The notes: generated by a model from the letters alone, not told the origin. DNA of 64,000 bases from Tabrizicola_A sp964393035 (GCA_964393035.1 CAYMRX010000002.1:404126-468125), one strand, 5' to 3'; shown: positions 44,663-52,941, counted from the stretch's first letter. A program made the numbers and translations.

Positions 44663-45253
44663 TCAATGGACGGTCTGACTGAAGTCCATCATCACAACCT
44701 GATTGTCGATGCCGTCGATTTCCATCACCGGGCCCATCGCCTTCATCTTGACACCCACGCGATCGGCCCAGCGGGGCCAGGTCGCGGCCAGAAGCGTCAG
44801 GCAATGCGAGGCCCCCAACCCGCGCACGGTTTCTCCCAGTTGCGCGATCAGTTGCGCATGGACCCGGCGGCGGATCGACGAAGGCACATCGTGGCTGACA
44901 AACAGCCGCGAGCTTTCCCAGATGTGATCCACCACCGGCGCCTCGTCATAGAGAAGGTTCGACGGGATCGTATCCAGAAGTTGCCGTTGCGCGTCGCGGA
45001 TCATGTAGCTGTAGATGCCGCAGCGGGTGGTGGTTGGGGTGAGGCGGTTGCCCGCAAGAACCTTGCCCTCGTCATCATGCACCACGACCCAGCGCGAGGC
45101 CGGCGTATCGTACTGGTCGTATTCCATGCCCATCGCCTCGGGCAGGTTCCATTTGTTGTGAACGATGAACAATTCGCGCCGAGCGCGCAACATATTGGCA
45201 AACAACTCGCCATGGTTGTGCAAATTGGCAAAAGACAGCGTGGTGGTAAGCAT
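44663..45253 (-). CDS. luxI: LuxI-type acyl-homoserine lactone synthase
   Basis: This 196-residue protein has the invariant LuxI residues in order: the Arg in RARRELFIVHNKW with its Phe and Trp, the EYDQYDTP Asp pair, an Arg in GNRLTPTT, and Glu/Arg in WESSRLFV. It makes an acyl-homoserine lactone from S-adenosylmethionine and an acyl-ACP; chain length cannot be read. AAAGGAG precedes the ATG. It lies 52 bp downstream of the luxR-type gene and 45 bp upstream of rarA. Confidence 0.93.
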   Translation of the reverse strand: MLTTTLSFANLHNHGELFANMLRARRELFIVHNKWNLPEAMGMEYDQYDTPASRWVVVHDDEGKVLAGNRLTPTTTRCGIYSYMIRDAQRQLLDTIPSNLLYDEAPVVDHIWESSRLFVSHDVPSSIRRRVHAQLIAQLGETVRGLGASHCLTLLAATWPRWADRVGVKMKAMGPVMEIDGIDNQVVMMDFSQTVH

Positions 45254-45305
45254 GGCAGCTCCTTTGAGGTTGGATGGCAGTCGAACCTTGCAGGAGGGGT
45301 TTTGG

Positions 45306-45917
45306 TTACATCAGGCGATAATCCTTTGCCCGCTGGATCGCTTCGGCCGTTGTGCGTGCCATCAATCGGATGCGGGCCGAAGTAATCCTTGCCTTCAACG
45401 CGCTTTCCGAAATTCCCAATTTGGCCGCAGCCGCCGCAATCCGGTCCCCCCCGGCAATGCACTTGAGCGCCTCGATCTGGGCTTTGGTCAGTTCTTCCGG
45501 CGGCTCGGTTGCCGCGTGCAGCCTGTCCACAACGGCAGCGATGGCGGCAATCTCGGGGTCCAGATACTCGCGGTCAGATCGGGCGAAAGAGGCAATGGTA
45601 CGTGACTTGATCGGGCCACAGGCAATGGTGACACCGTATGTCAAACCGTGCTCGGCAGCCTTCTTGAACAGGCCGAAGGGATCGGGAAGCGACGGGTCGC
45701 TCCAACGGATGGTGCCGGTGGTCGAGAACCCCCAGGCGACCATCGGGTCGCGCAAAACATAACCATTTTCCGTGTAATGGTCGAGCCAAGCCGGATCATA
45801 GGTCTGGAACATGAACAAGGGCGCAGTAAAGCGGATGTGCAGGCCAATGGAATACCCGGCAGGGGCCATCAGGGCCAGTTGGTGCAGTTCGACATCCATA
45901 CCAAGTTTAACAGACAT
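45306..45917 (-). CDS. luxR: LuxR-type autoinducer-binding regulator
   Basis: This 203-residue protein, short for the family, has the ligand-pocket residues in PAWLDHYTENGYVLRDPMVAW (Trp, Tyr, Asp-Pro) and IRWSD. The C-terminal DNA-binding part keeps KLGISESALKARITSAR, but the first helix is unusual (LTKAQIEALKCIAGGDRI) and alanine-rich. It heads a luxR-luxI pair in one direction. No clear ribosome site precedes ATG 45917, and no lux box could be set with confidence in the AT-richer 45918-46108 gap. Confidence 0.88.
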   Translation of the reverse strand: MSVKLGMDVELHQLALMAPAGYSIGLHIRFTAPLFMFQTYDPAWLDHYTENGYVLRDPMVAWGFSTTGTIRWSDPSLPDPFGLFKKAAEHGLTYGVTIACGPIKSRTIASFARSDREYLDPEIAAIAAVVDRLHAATEPPEELTKAQIEALKCIAGGDRIAAAAAKLGISESALKARITSARIRLMARTTAEAIQRAKDYRLM

Positions 45918-46116
45918 GACTTTTTCGCCAGGTTGCGATTCTGACTCTGATTTTAGAATGCCACCGGCAGTTGCACCAGAACTGAATCAAATTTTACTTC
46001 AATTGTCACACCCAAGACATTGCCATGCCTTGAAAAACTTATTTTTATCATTTTGGCGCCCAAAGCACACCCCTATTAACCATGTTTAAAATGGGCAATC
46101 GCAAAAGGCGGCCCAA

Positions 46117-46147
46117 GTAAAAAGGCCCGCGCAGGGCGCGGGCCTTT
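46117..46147 (-). terminator. Intrinsic terminator after rplQ
   Basis: A perfect 12-bp stem (46121-46132 with 46136-46147, GC core GGCCCGCGC) has a 3-base loop. On the minus strand it is followed by a run of T. It ends the rpsM-rpsK-rpoA-rplQ transcript. Confidence 0.88.
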
Positions 46148-46169
46148 GTGGAACCTTGCGGTTAAACTC

Positions 46170-46589
46170 TTAGTCTTCCGAGGCTTCGAAAGCAGCGGTG
46201 CGGGCGTGGTCAGCAGCACCCTTGGCCGAAGGATCGCGGTCAACGAATTCGATGATAGCCATAGGAGCCATGTCGCCATAACGGAAGCCGGCCTTCAGGA
46301 TACGGACATAGCCGCCCTGACGGTTGGCGTAGCGCGGGCCAAGGATGGCGAACAGACGCTCGGTGTGGATGTCTTGCTTCAGCTGGGCATGGGCCTGACG
46401 GCGGGCGTGCAGGTCGCCGCGCTTGGCCAGCGTGATCAGCTTTTCGATGATCGGACGCAGTTCCTTGGCTTTCGGCAAGGTGGTCTTGATCTGCTCGTGT
46501 TCAATCAGCGAACCAGCCATGTTTGCGAACATCGCCTTGCGGTGTTCGTGGGTGCGGTTCAGCTTGCGGTAGCCATTCGAGTGACGCAT
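46170..46589 (-). CDS. rplQ: 50S ribosomal protein L17
   Basis: This 139-residue protein has the L17 core RTHEHRKAMFANMAGSLIEH, then TTLPKAKELRPIIEKLITLA and GYVRILKAGFRYGDMAPMA. It ends with an acidic tail (EASED) beyond the core. It is the last gene of the alpha-operon part, 129 bp after rpoA, and is followed by a strong terminator. The length is normal for alphaproteobacteria. Confidence 0.97.
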   Translation of the reverse strand: MRHSNGYRKLNRTHEHRKAMFANMAGSLIEHEQIKTTLPKAKELRPIIEKLITLAKRGDLHARRQAHAQLKQDIHTERLFAILGPRYANRQGGYVRILKAGFRYGDMAPMAIIEFVDRDPSAKGAADHARTAAFEASED

Positions 46590-46718
46590 GGAAATCTCCT
46601 AGTCGCGTTTTGCTTTGTGTTGCCGGATTGCGTTGATCCGGCGTCGTTGGGGCGGAATTGCCCGGGTCTTCCCCGCCAGTGCGGGCATGTGCGGGGGGCG
46701 TGAACGCCCCCCAAAACC

Positions 46719-47735
46719 TTAGAACTGGTCTTCGAAGCGCTTGGCCAGATCTTCGATGTTCTCCGGCGGCCAGTCTTCGACTTCCATGCCAAGGTGCAGA
46801 CCCATGCCCGACAGCACTTCCTTGATTTCGTTCAAGGACTTGCGGCCGAAGTTCGGGGTGCGCAGCATCTCGGCTTCGGTTTTCTGGATCAGATCGCCGA
46901 TGTAGACGATGTTGTCGTTCTTCAGGCAGTTGGCCGAACGGACCGAAAGCTCCAGCTCGTCGACTTTCTTCAGCAGCAGCGGGTTGAATTCCAGACCCGC
47001 ATCCACTTCGCCCGCCTTGGCCGATTCCGGTTCGTCGAAGTTGACGAAGATCGCCAGCTGATCTTGCAGGATGCGCGCGGCATAGGCCACAGCATCATCG
47101 GGGGTCAGCGAGCCATCGGTTTCGATCTTCATGGTCAGCTTGTCATAGTCCAGCACCTGACCTTCACGGGTCGGCTGCACTTCGTACGACACTTTCTTGA
47201 CCGGCGAATAGATCGCGTCGATCGGAATCAGGCCAATCGGCGCATCTTCCGGACGGTTCTTGTCGGCCGAGACATAGCCCTTACCGGTCGAAACCGTCAG
47301 TTCCATGTAAACGTCGGCGCCATCGTCGAGGTGGCAGATCACGTGGTCCTTGTTCAGAACCTCGATCCCGTTGGTTTCCGAGATGTCGCCAGCGGTGACA
47401 ACGCCCGGCCCCTTGGCCGAGATCGACAGGCGCTTCGGCCCCTCGACGTCCATCTTCAGGCGCACGCCCTTCAGGTTCAGCACGATGTCGGTGACGTCTT
47501 CACGCACACCGGCCACGCTCGAGAACTCGTGCAGAACGTTGTCGATCTGCACGCTGGTGATCGCGGCGCCTTGCAGCGACGACAGAAGCACGCGGCGCAG
47601 CGCGTTGCCCAGCGTCAGACCAAAGCCGCGCTCCAGCGGTTCGGCGATGACGGTGGCGACGCGGCTGGCGTCTGCCCCGGCCTTCACGACCAGTTGCTGC
47701 GGCTTGATGAGTTCCTGCCAATTCTTGTGGATCAT
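46719..47735 (-). CDS. rpoA: RNA polymerase alpha subunit
   Basis: This 338-residue protein has the assembly domain (GFGLTLGNALRRVLLSSLQG), an insert domain and the C-terminal UP-element/activator-binding domain (LELSVRSANCLKNDNIVYIG, then PNFGRKSLNEIKEVL). GGAGG lies 7 bases before ATG 47735; the longer frame to 47804 is leader. The gap to rpsK holds two hairpins (47754-47784, 47808-47837) and no rpsD gene, as is usual in alphaproteobacteria. Confidence 0.97.
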   Translation of the reverse strand: MIHKNWQELIKPQQLVVKAGADASRVATVIAEPLERGFGLTLGNALRRVLLSSLQGAAITSVQIDNVLHEFSSVAGVREDVTDIVLNLKGVRLKMDVEGPKRLSISAKGPGVVTAGDISETNGIEVLNKDHVICHLDDGADVYMELTVSTGKGYVSADKNRPEDAPIGLIPIDAIYSPVKKVSYEVQPTREGQVLDYDKLTMKIETDGSLTPDDAVAYAARILQDQLAIFVNFDEPESAKAGEVDAGLEFNPLLLKKVDELELSVRSANCLKNDNIVYIGDLIQKTEAEMLRTPNFGRKSLNEIKEVLSGMGLHLGMEVEDWPPENIEDLAKRFEDQF

Positions 47736-47753
47736 GCTTTCGCCTCCATTCTT

Positions 47754-47837
47754 GTCACCTGCCCATGTCCCTAAGCCAGGTGACGCCCGAGGATCTGGAA
47801 TCACGCAATCGGGCCGCGCGAAACCGCACGGCCCGAT
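47754..47837 (-). other. Two intercistronic hairpins between rpsK and rpoA
   Basis: GTCACCTG/CAGGTGAC (47754-47761 with 47777-47784) and ATCGGGCCG/CGGCCCGAT (47808-47816 with 47829-47837) are perfect stems of 8 and 9 bp. Neither is followed by T on the minus strand, so they look like mRNA-processing or stability elements and not terminators. Confidence 0.5.
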
Positions 47838-47852
47838 CGAAATAAACTTGCC

Positions 47853-48248
47853 TTAGACGCGGCGGCGCTTCGGCGGGCGGCAGCCGTTGTGCGCAAGCGG
47901 GGTCACATCACGGATCGAGGTGATGTTGAAGCCCACGGCAGCCAGCGCGCGCAGAGCCGATTCACGGCCCGAACCGGGGCCCTGCACTTCGACTTCCAGC
48001 GTCTTCACGCCATGTTCCTGCGCCTTGCGGCCCGCGTCTTCGGCGGCCATCTGGGCGGCGTAGGGGGTCGATTTCCGCGACCCCTTGAAGCCCATGGTGC
48101 CCGAGGACGACCACGAAATGGCGTTGCCCTGAACGTCGGAGATCAGGATCTTGGTGTTGTTGAAGGACGAGTTCACATGAGCAACGCCAGCGGCGATGTT
48201 CTTGCGCTCTTTTTTCTTCATGCGGGTGGATTTGGTATCGCGTGCCAT
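47853..48248 (-). CDS. rpsK: 30S ribosomal protein S11
   Basis: This 131-residue protein has AHVNSSFNNTKILISDVQGN, AAQMAAEDAGRKAQEHG, GPGSGRESALRAL and the basic end GCRPPKRRRV. It forms part of the 30S platform around helix 45 of 16S rRNA. It lies 12 bp after rpsM in the same unit. Length and ends are standard. Confidence 0.97.
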   Translation of the reverse strand: MARDTKSTRMKKKERKNIAAGVAHVNSSFNNTKILISDVQGNAISWSSSGTMGFKGSRKSTPYAAQMAAEDAGRKAQEHGVKTLEVEVQGPGSGRESALRALAAVGFNITSIRDVTPLAHNGCRPPKRRRV

Positions 48249-48260
48249 TGGTCCTACCCC

Positions 48261-48629
48261 TTATTTCTTCTTGCCAGCGATGGCTTTGGCCGGGCCCTTG
48301 CGGGTGCGCGCGTTGGTGTGCGTGCGCTGACCGCGGACCGGCAGGCCCTTGCGGTGACGCAGGCCACGGTAGCAGCCAAGGTCCATCAGACGCTTGATGT
48401 TCATCGACACTTCGCGGCGCAGGTCGCCTTCGACGGTGAAGTTGGCGTCGATGTATTCGCGGATCGCCAGCACTTCGGCATCGGTCAGCTGATTGACACG
48501 ACGTGCGGCGTCGATGTTCAGCGCGGTGCAGATGTTTTGGGCGTTATGCGCGCCGATCCCTGCGATATATTGCAGAGAGATGATGACCCGCTTTTGGGTC
48601 GGGATGTTTACGCCAGCAATACGAGCCAA
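48261..48629 (-). CDS. rpsM: 30S ribosomal protein S13
   Basis: This 122-residue protein has MARIAGVNIPTQKRVIISLQ, then YIAGIGAHNAQNI, CYRGLRHRKGLPVRGQRTHT and a lysine-rich tail that contacts tRNA in the P site. It is the first gene after the 180-bp gap from adk, where a candidate promoter (48763-48791) suggests that rpsM-rpsK-rpoA-rplQ can be transcribed separately. Confidence 0.97.
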   Translation of the reverse strand: MARIAGVNIPTQKRVIISLQYIAGIGAHNAQNICTALNIDAARRVNQLTDAEVLAIREYIDANFTVEGDLRREVSMNIKRLMDLGCYRGLRHRKGLPVRGQRTHTNARTRKGPAKAIAGKKK

Positions 48630-48762
48630 GGCGTTTGTCCTTTCGTTGCGGTTCCGTCGTGCCAGAACCTTTTTTCACAACTGCCAGAGGCGACGCCCCT
48701 GACGACGATCTTCCCAAATAACGGGAAACCCGAACCACAGCGATTCCATGGCGGGACGCCGT

Positions 48763-48791
48763 GCTTTAGGGGCTTTCCCCCCGCCCGTCAA
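48763..48791 (-). promoter_or_regulatory. Candidate promoter of rpsM-rpsK-rpoA-rplQ
   Basis: On the minus strand TTGACG (48786-48791) and TAAAGC (48763-48768) are separated by exactly 17 bp, in the 180-bp gap between adk and rpsM. The -10 resembles the TAAAGA of the rpmH promoter. It gives a leader of ~125 bases. Confidence 0.5.
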
Positions 48792-48809
48792 GCCGGACGG
48801 GGCAGAATC

Positions 48810-49394
48810 TCAGGGCTTGTCAAGAACTTTCGCGACGGCGGCAGAAACGGCACCCATTTCAGCCATGCCATCAATCTGACGCAGGCTTTTCTTCGCCCAG
48901 TAGTAACCGATCAGCGGCGCGGTGTTCTTGTAGTATTCACGAAGGCGAACCTCAAAGACCTCGGGCGTGTCGTCCTTGCGCACCGGCAGGCCCTTGGCGC
49001 GGGCCTCATCGGCACGCTTGACGATGCGGCCCACCAAGGCCGTATCATCCACCACCAACTCGATCACCGCATCAAGGCTCAACCCCTTGCGCGACAAAAG
49101 CTCGGCCAAGGCATCGGCCTGCTTCAGCGTGCGCGGGAAGCCGTCAAAGATGAACCCGCCGGGGGCCCCTTTTTCCAGCTTTTCCTCGATCAGGCCAATG
49201 ACGATCTCATCCGTCACCAGCCCGCCACGCTCCATCACCTCGGCGACCTTGCGGCCCATCTCGGTGCCCGAAGACTTGGCCTCACGCAGCATGTCGCCCG
49301 TGGACAGTTGCACCATGCCGCGACCGGCAACCAGACGTTCGGCCTGCGTGCCCTTGCCCGCCCCCGGCGGCCCAAGAAGGATGATGTTCGCCAT
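48810..49394 (-). CDS. adk: Adenylate kinase
   Basis: This 194-residue protein has a P-loop at the start (IILLGPPGAGKGTQAERL), the core FDGFPRTLKQADAL and Arg residues in GRIVKRADEAR. The lid is short, with no zinc-cysteine insert, so this is the short form. It interconverts ATP and AMP with ADP. It lies 9 bp downstream of secY, the usual secY-adk pairing. Confidence 0.96.
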   Translation of the reverse strand: MANIILLGPPGAGKGTQAERLVAGRGMVQLSTGDMLREAKSSGTEMGRKVAEVMERGGLVTDEIVIGLIEEKLEKGAPGGFIFDGFPRTLKQADALAELLSRKGLSLDAVIELVVDDTALVGRIVKRADEARAKGLPVRKDDTPEVFEVRLREYYKNTAPLIGYYWAKKSLRQIDGMAEMGAVSAAVAKVLDKP

Positions 49395-49403
49395 GGGATT
49401 CCC

Positions 49404-50759
49404 TTAACGCCGCGCCGGGGCCTTGGGGGCTCGCTTCTTGCCCCGCAGATTCGATTTCTCGATCAGGCCTTCATATTGATGGGCCAAGAGATGCGACTGA
49501 ATCTGGTTGATGGTGTCCATGGTCACCGAGACCACAATCAAGACCGAGGTGCCGCCGAAATAGAAGGGAATCGCGAACTGGTCGCGCAGCACTTCAGGCA
49601 GCAGGCAGACGGCCGCCAGATAGGCCGACCCCAGAACCAGAATCCGGTTCACCACATATTCGAGGTAATCCTCCGTCTTGCGACCGGGGCGGATACCGGG
49701 GATGAAGCCGTTCTGATCTTGCAGGTTTTTGGCCACATCATCGACCTTGAAGGCAACGTTGTGGGTGTAGAAGTAGGCGAAGAACACGATCATGCCGACG
49801 AAGAACAACAGATACAGCGGCTGGCCGGGACCGAAATAGGCCAGGATCGTCGACATGATCGGCCCGGTCTGCGCGCCCGAGAAGGTCGAGATCGTGATAG
49901 GCAACAGCAAGAGTGACGAGGCGAAGATCGCCGGAATGACGCCGGCCGGGTTGACTTTGATCGGCAAATGCGAGGAGCCGCCGTCGTAGATCTTCATGCC
50001 GACCTGACGACGCGGATATTGGATGGAAATCTTGCGCAGCGCGCGCTCCATGAAGACCACAAGCGCGATGACCACAACCACCATGATCAACACGCCGATG
50101 ATGACCGGGGTCGAGATGACATTCGACCGGCCCATCGAGAAGAACTGCGCCAGCGCCGCCGGGATTTCCGCCACGATGCCGGTGAAGATGATGAGCGAGG
50201 TGCCGTTGCCGATGCCGCGGGCGGTGATCTGTTCGCCCAGCCACATCAGGAACATGGTGCCGCCGACCAGCGTGATGACGCAGGATGCCACAAAGAACGG
50301 CCCCGGCTCATGGGCCAGCCCCCCCGCCTGAATCGACATCGCGATGCCATAGCCTTGGAACAATGCCAGCGCGACGGTCGCATAGCGCGTCCACTGGTTC
50401 ATTTTCTTGCGGCCCTGCTCGCCTTCTTTCTTCATCTGCTCCAGCGCCGGAATCATCGAGGCCAGAAGCTGGATGATGATCGATGCCGAGATATAAGGCA
50501 TGATGCCAAGCGCGAAGATGCCCATGCGGCTGATGGCGCCGCCGGTGAACATGTTCAGGATGCCGCCAAGCCCAGCCCCGGCATTCGACATGAAATCGCG
50601 CAGCGCCTGGCCGTCGATTCCCGGCACCGGAATATAGGTTCCAAGCCGGTAAACAATCAGAAGGCCAAGGGTGAAGAAGATACGCTGACGAAGATCCGTC
50701 GCCTTGCCAAGCGCCCCCCACGAGAGGTTCGCCGCCATTTGCTCTGCAGCAGATGCCAT
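49404..50759 (-). CDS. secY: Preprotein translocase subunit SecY
   Basis: This 451-residue ten-helix channel protein has a plug region (IPGIDGQALRDFM), the SecA-binding loop IQYPRRQVGMKIYDGGSSHL and the C-terminal motif YFGGTSVLIVVSVTMDTINQ then IQSHLLAHQYEGL. It forms the protein-conducting pore with SecE and SecG. It lies between rplO and adk as in most bacteria. A long hairpin stands in the rplO-secY gap (50780-50811). Confidence 0.97.
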   Translation of the reverse strand: MASAAEQMAANLSWGALGKATDLRQRIFFTLGLLIVYRLGTYIPVPGIDGQALRDFMSNAGAGLGGILNMFTGGAISRMGIFALGIMPYISASIIIQLLASMIPALEQMKKEGEQGRKKMNQWTRYATVALALFQGYGIAMSIQAGGLAHEPGPFFVASCVITLVGGTMFLMWLGEQITARGIGNGTSLIIFTGIVAEIPAALAQFFSMGRSNVISTPVIIGVLIMVVVVIALVVFMERALRKISIQYPRRQVGMKIYDGGSSHLPIKVNPAGVIPAIFASSLLLLPITISTFSGAQTGPIMSTILAYFGPGQPLYLLFFVGMIVFFAYFYTHNVAFKVDDVAKNLQDQNGFIPGIRPGRKTEDYLEYVVNRILVLGSAYLAAVCLLPEVLRDQFAIPFYFGGTSVLIVVSVTMDTINQIQSHLLAHQYEGLIEKSNLRGKKRAPKAPARR

Positions 50760-50779
50760 GTTTGGTCTCTTTCATGACA

Positions 50780-50811
50780 GCGCCGCCGAACCGTTCTCCG
50801 GTCGGCGGCGC
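50780..50811 (-). other. Perfect 10-bp intercistronic hairpin between rplO and secY
   Basis: GCGCCGCCGA (50780-50789) pairs with TCGGCGGCGC (50802-50811), and the loop can extend the stem with CCG/CGG. There is no T tract, so termination is unlikely; mRNA stabilisation or differential expression of rplO and secY is possible. Confidence 0.5.
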
Positions 50812-50861
50812 GGGAAAACTTGAGGGATGATGTAAGCGGTCTTGCGGCCGCTCACAACCTC

Positions 50862-51329
50862 TTATTCAGCGGCTTGCGCCACGGTCAGCGAACCGCCAGC
50901 AGCCTTGACCGCCTCGATCGCAGCAGCAGAGGCACCGGTGACCACCAGTTTGACGGCCGACTTGATCTCGCCCTTGTTCAGGACGCGGATGCCATCGTGC
51001 TTGCTCTTGGTCAGGCCAGCAGCAACCAGAGCGTCTTCGGTGATCTCGGCCTTGGCGTCCAGCTTGCCCAGAGCGATGAATTTCTCGATCAGGCCCAGAT
51101 TGACGACGGCGAATTGCTTGGCGTTCGGCTTGTTGAAGCCGCGCTTCGGCAGACGACGGTACAGCGGCATCTGGCCGCCCTCATAGCCACCAATGGCGAC
51201 GCCCGAACGCGATTTCTGGCCCTTGATACCACGGCCAGCGGTTTTACCCTTGCCCGAACCCGGGCCACGCGCCACGCGCTTTTGCTTCTTGGCGGCGCCG
51301 GGATTGTCGGAAAGTTCATGCAGTTTCAT
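50862..51329 (-). CDS. rplO: 50S ribosomal protein L15
   Basis: This 155-residue protein has MKLHELSDNPGAAKKQKRVA, the glycine-rich GPGSGKGKTAGRGIKGQKSR and YEGGQMPLYRRLPKRGF. GGAG lies 8 bases before ATG 51329; upstream in-frame codons to 51416 are leader. It begins the rplO-secY-adk unit because a GFA-type gene and hairpins separate it from rpmD, and a candidate promoter lies at 51423-51451. Confidence 0.96.
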   Translation of the reverse strand: MKLHELSDNPGAAKKQKRVARGPGSGKGKTAGRGIKGQKSRSGVAIGGYEGGQMPLYRRLPKRGFNKPNAKQFAVVNLGLIEKFIALGKLDAKAEITEDALVAAGLTKSKHDGIRVLNKGEIKSAVKLVVTGASAAAIEAVKAAGGSLTVAQAAE

Positions 51330-51422
51330 GTCGCAAACTCCTATGCCGGAACTGCACCCACTGCGACGGCGGGGCAAACACGGCGATTGTTGATTCTTGT
51401 GGCCATAGGGGGCCACCGGGGG

Positions 51423-51451
51423 CGTATAGAGGCCCCCGAGGAATCAATCAA
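51423..51451 (-). promoter_or_regulatory. Candidate promoter of rplO-secY-adk
   Basis: On the minus strand TTGATT (51446-51451) and TATACG (51423-51428) are 17 bp apart, ~94 bp before the rplO start. The same TATACG -10 with 17-bp spacing is found upstream of rpmC. A hairpin CGGGGGC/GCCCCCG (51417-51423 with 51432-51438) overlaps the -10. Confidence 0.55.
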
Positions 51452-51459
51452 CCCCATAG

Positions 51460-51520
51460 GGCGGGGTTCACCCCGCCACAGGAGCAAGTTCAACTCCGGC
51501 AGGATCGGGCTGAAGCCCGA
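51460..51520. repeat. Two short hairpins downstream of the GFA-type gene, one of a recurrent intergenic family
   Basis: GGCGGGG-TTCA-CCCCGCC (51460-51477) and TCGGGC-TGAA-GCCCGA (51505-51520) lie between the GFA-type stop and rplO. The first has relatives at 60516-60533 and 63939-63954. No T tract follows. They may protect the 3' end or be REP-like repeats. Confidence 0.55.
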
Positions 51521-51528
51521 CCTAGGTC

Positions 51529-51969
51529 TCACGCGCCCTTCGGCCAGACAAAGCTTGGCTGCAATCCACTGTAGACCGGGCGGCCGTCGGTCGGGGCGGC
51601 ATAGCCTTTCGTCTCGTCCCAGAAGGCGTGATAGGTGGCTTTCGGGAATTTCGCGTCATCATAGCCCATGACATTCGGCACCGCGACACGGATGCGCTTT
51701 TGCTTGTCATCCAGCATCAGCGCCGCCCCGCAATCGGCACAGACGCAGATTTCCAAGGGGCCGTTCGGATTGTCTTTGTTGAAGGGCACCCGGTTCATCT
51801 TTTCGGGGTGATCGACATTCAGATCGCCATAGTTGAAGAACGCGACATGGGTCGTGTGCTGTCCGGTCACCGATTTACACACGTTGCAATGACATTCGTG
51901 ATTGTCGATGGGTTCGGCGTTCGCTGTCACATGCACATGGGCGCAGCCGCCTGCGTATTTTGCCGCCAT
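51529..51969 (-). CDS. GFA/CENP-V family zinc-binding protein
   Basis: This 146-residue protein of the GFA fold has zinc ligands in NHECHCNVCKSVTG and ICVCADCGAAL. The family includes a protein once proposed to activate formaldehyde with glutathione (Gfa), a role now doubted, so the function is open. It is inserted between rpmD and rplO in the spc ribosomal region, bounded upstream by a strong terminator (52061-52089) and downstream by hairpins, so it is likely transcribed on its own. GC content matches the neighbours. Confidence 0.85.
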   Translation of the reverse strand: MAAKYAGGCAHVHVTANAEPIDNHECHCNVCKSVTGQHTTHVAFFNYGDLNVDHPEKMNRVPFNKDNPNGPLEICVCADCGAALMLDDKQKRIRVAVPNVMGYDDAKFPKATYHAFWDETKGYAAPTDGRPVYSGLQPSFVWPKGA

Positions 51970-52060
51970 AATATCCTCCCTGAAATCGACCCCTTCTACG
52001 GGGTACGGCTCTTAGCCTAGCACGGCTTTGGCCCATGGGAAGATTCGTTTCAGGCAAATG

Positions 52061-52089
52061 AAAAACGCCCCGGGGTTTCCCCCGGGGCG
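52061..52089 (-). terminator. Strong intrinsic terminator after rpmD
   Basis: The 10-bp perfect stem CGCCCCGGGG/CCCCGGGGCG (52066-52075, 52080-52089) has a TTTC loop on the plus strand. On the minus strand it is followed by TTTTT. It separates the rpmC-to-rpmD unit from the GFA-type gene and the rplO unit. Confidence 0.88.
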
Positions 52090-52124
52090 CGATCCGTAAG
52101 GTGGGTCATTGACCCACCGAACCC

Positions 52125-52343
52125 TTAGCCGCGCTCTTCGATGATCTGAACGAGGTGGCTGATCTTGTTGACCATGCCGCGGACGGAAGGGGTATCCTCC
52201 AGCTCACGGGTGCGGTTCATCTTGTTCAGGCCCAGACCTTTCAGGGTCGCGGTCTGAACAGCCGGGCGGCGGGCGGCCGAGGCCACCTGCTTCACGACGA
52301 TGGTCTTCTTGGCGGCCGGAGCCGCTGCTTTCTTCGCTGCCAT
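52125..52343 (-). CDS. rpmD: 50S ribosomal protein L30
   Basis: This 72-residue protein has a lysine/alanine-rich N-terminal extension (MAAKKAAAPAAKKTIVVKQV) before the L30 fold (GLGLNKMNRTRELEDTPSV, MVNKISHLV). The core alone is ~58 residues, so the first dozen are extra. It starts 2 bp after rpsE and is the last gene before a terminator. Confidence 0.95.
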   Translation of the reverse strand: MAAKKAAAPAAKKTIVVKQVASAARRPAVQTATLKGLGLNKMNRTRELEDTPSVRGMVNKISHLVQIIEERG

Positions 52344-52345
52344 GA

Positions 52346-52930
52346 TCAGGCCTCCACGGTTTCAGCGGCGGGCTTGCCCAGGATCTCGGCCACTTTCTTG
52401 TTGCGGCGGGCCGCAACTTGACGGGGCGAGGTCTCGGCTTTCAGACCGTCGATGGTGGCGCGGATCATGTTGTAGGGGTTCTGCGAGCCGATCGACTTCG
52501 CAACAACGTCCTGCAGACCCAGCATTTCGAAGACGGCGCGCATCGGGCCACCGGCGATGATGCCGGTACCAGCCACAGCCGAGCGCATCACGACTTTACC
52601 GGCGCCATGACGGCCTTCCATGTCGTGGTGCAGGGTGCGGGCGTCCTTCAACGGCACGCGGATCATCTGGCGCTTGGCCTGTTCCGTTGCCTTGCGGATC
52701 GCTTCCGGCACTTCCTTGGCCTTGCCCTTGCCGAAGCCGACGCGACCTTTCTGGTCGCCGACAACGACGAGTGCCGCAAAGCCAAAGCGCTTGCCGCCCT
52801 TCACGGTTTTCGAAACGCGGTTGATCGCAACCAGACGGTCAGCGAATTCCGGGGTTTCTTCCGGACGATTGTCACGACGGTCGCCGCCACGCTGGCCACG
52901 GTCCTCACGACGGTTTTCACGTTCTGCCAT
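52346..52930 (-). CDS. rpsE: 30S ribosomal protein S5
   Basis: This 194-residue protein has an acidic/basic N-terminal tail (RENRREDRGQRGGDRRDNRP), the S5 double-stranded RNA-binding fold (VVGDQKGRVGFGKGKAKEVP) and the C-terminal VMRSAVAGTGIIAGGPMRAV. It contributes to decoding accuracy. It lies 11 bp after rplR. Confidence 0.97.
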   Translation of the reverse strand: MAERENRREDRGQRGGDRRDNRPEETPEFADRLVAINRVSKTVKGGKRFGFAALVVVGDQKGRVGFGKGKAKEVPEAIRKATEQAKRQMIRVPLKDARTLHHDMEGRHGAGKVVMRSAVAGTGIIAGGPMRAVFEMLGLQDVVAKSIGSQNPYNMIRATIDGLKAETSPRQVAARRNKKVAEILGKPAAETVEA

Positions 52931-52941
52931 TTTTCAACTCC

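Noticed and set aside
45918..46108. lux box upstream of luxR
   Set aside because: Only imperfect CTGG/CCGG-type half-sites were seen (near 45960-45980); there is no convincing 18-20 bp palindrome.
47736..47852. rpsD or another small gene between rpsK and rpoA
   Set aside because: The gap is only 117 bp and holds hairpins; alphaproteobacteria usually have rpsD elsewhere.
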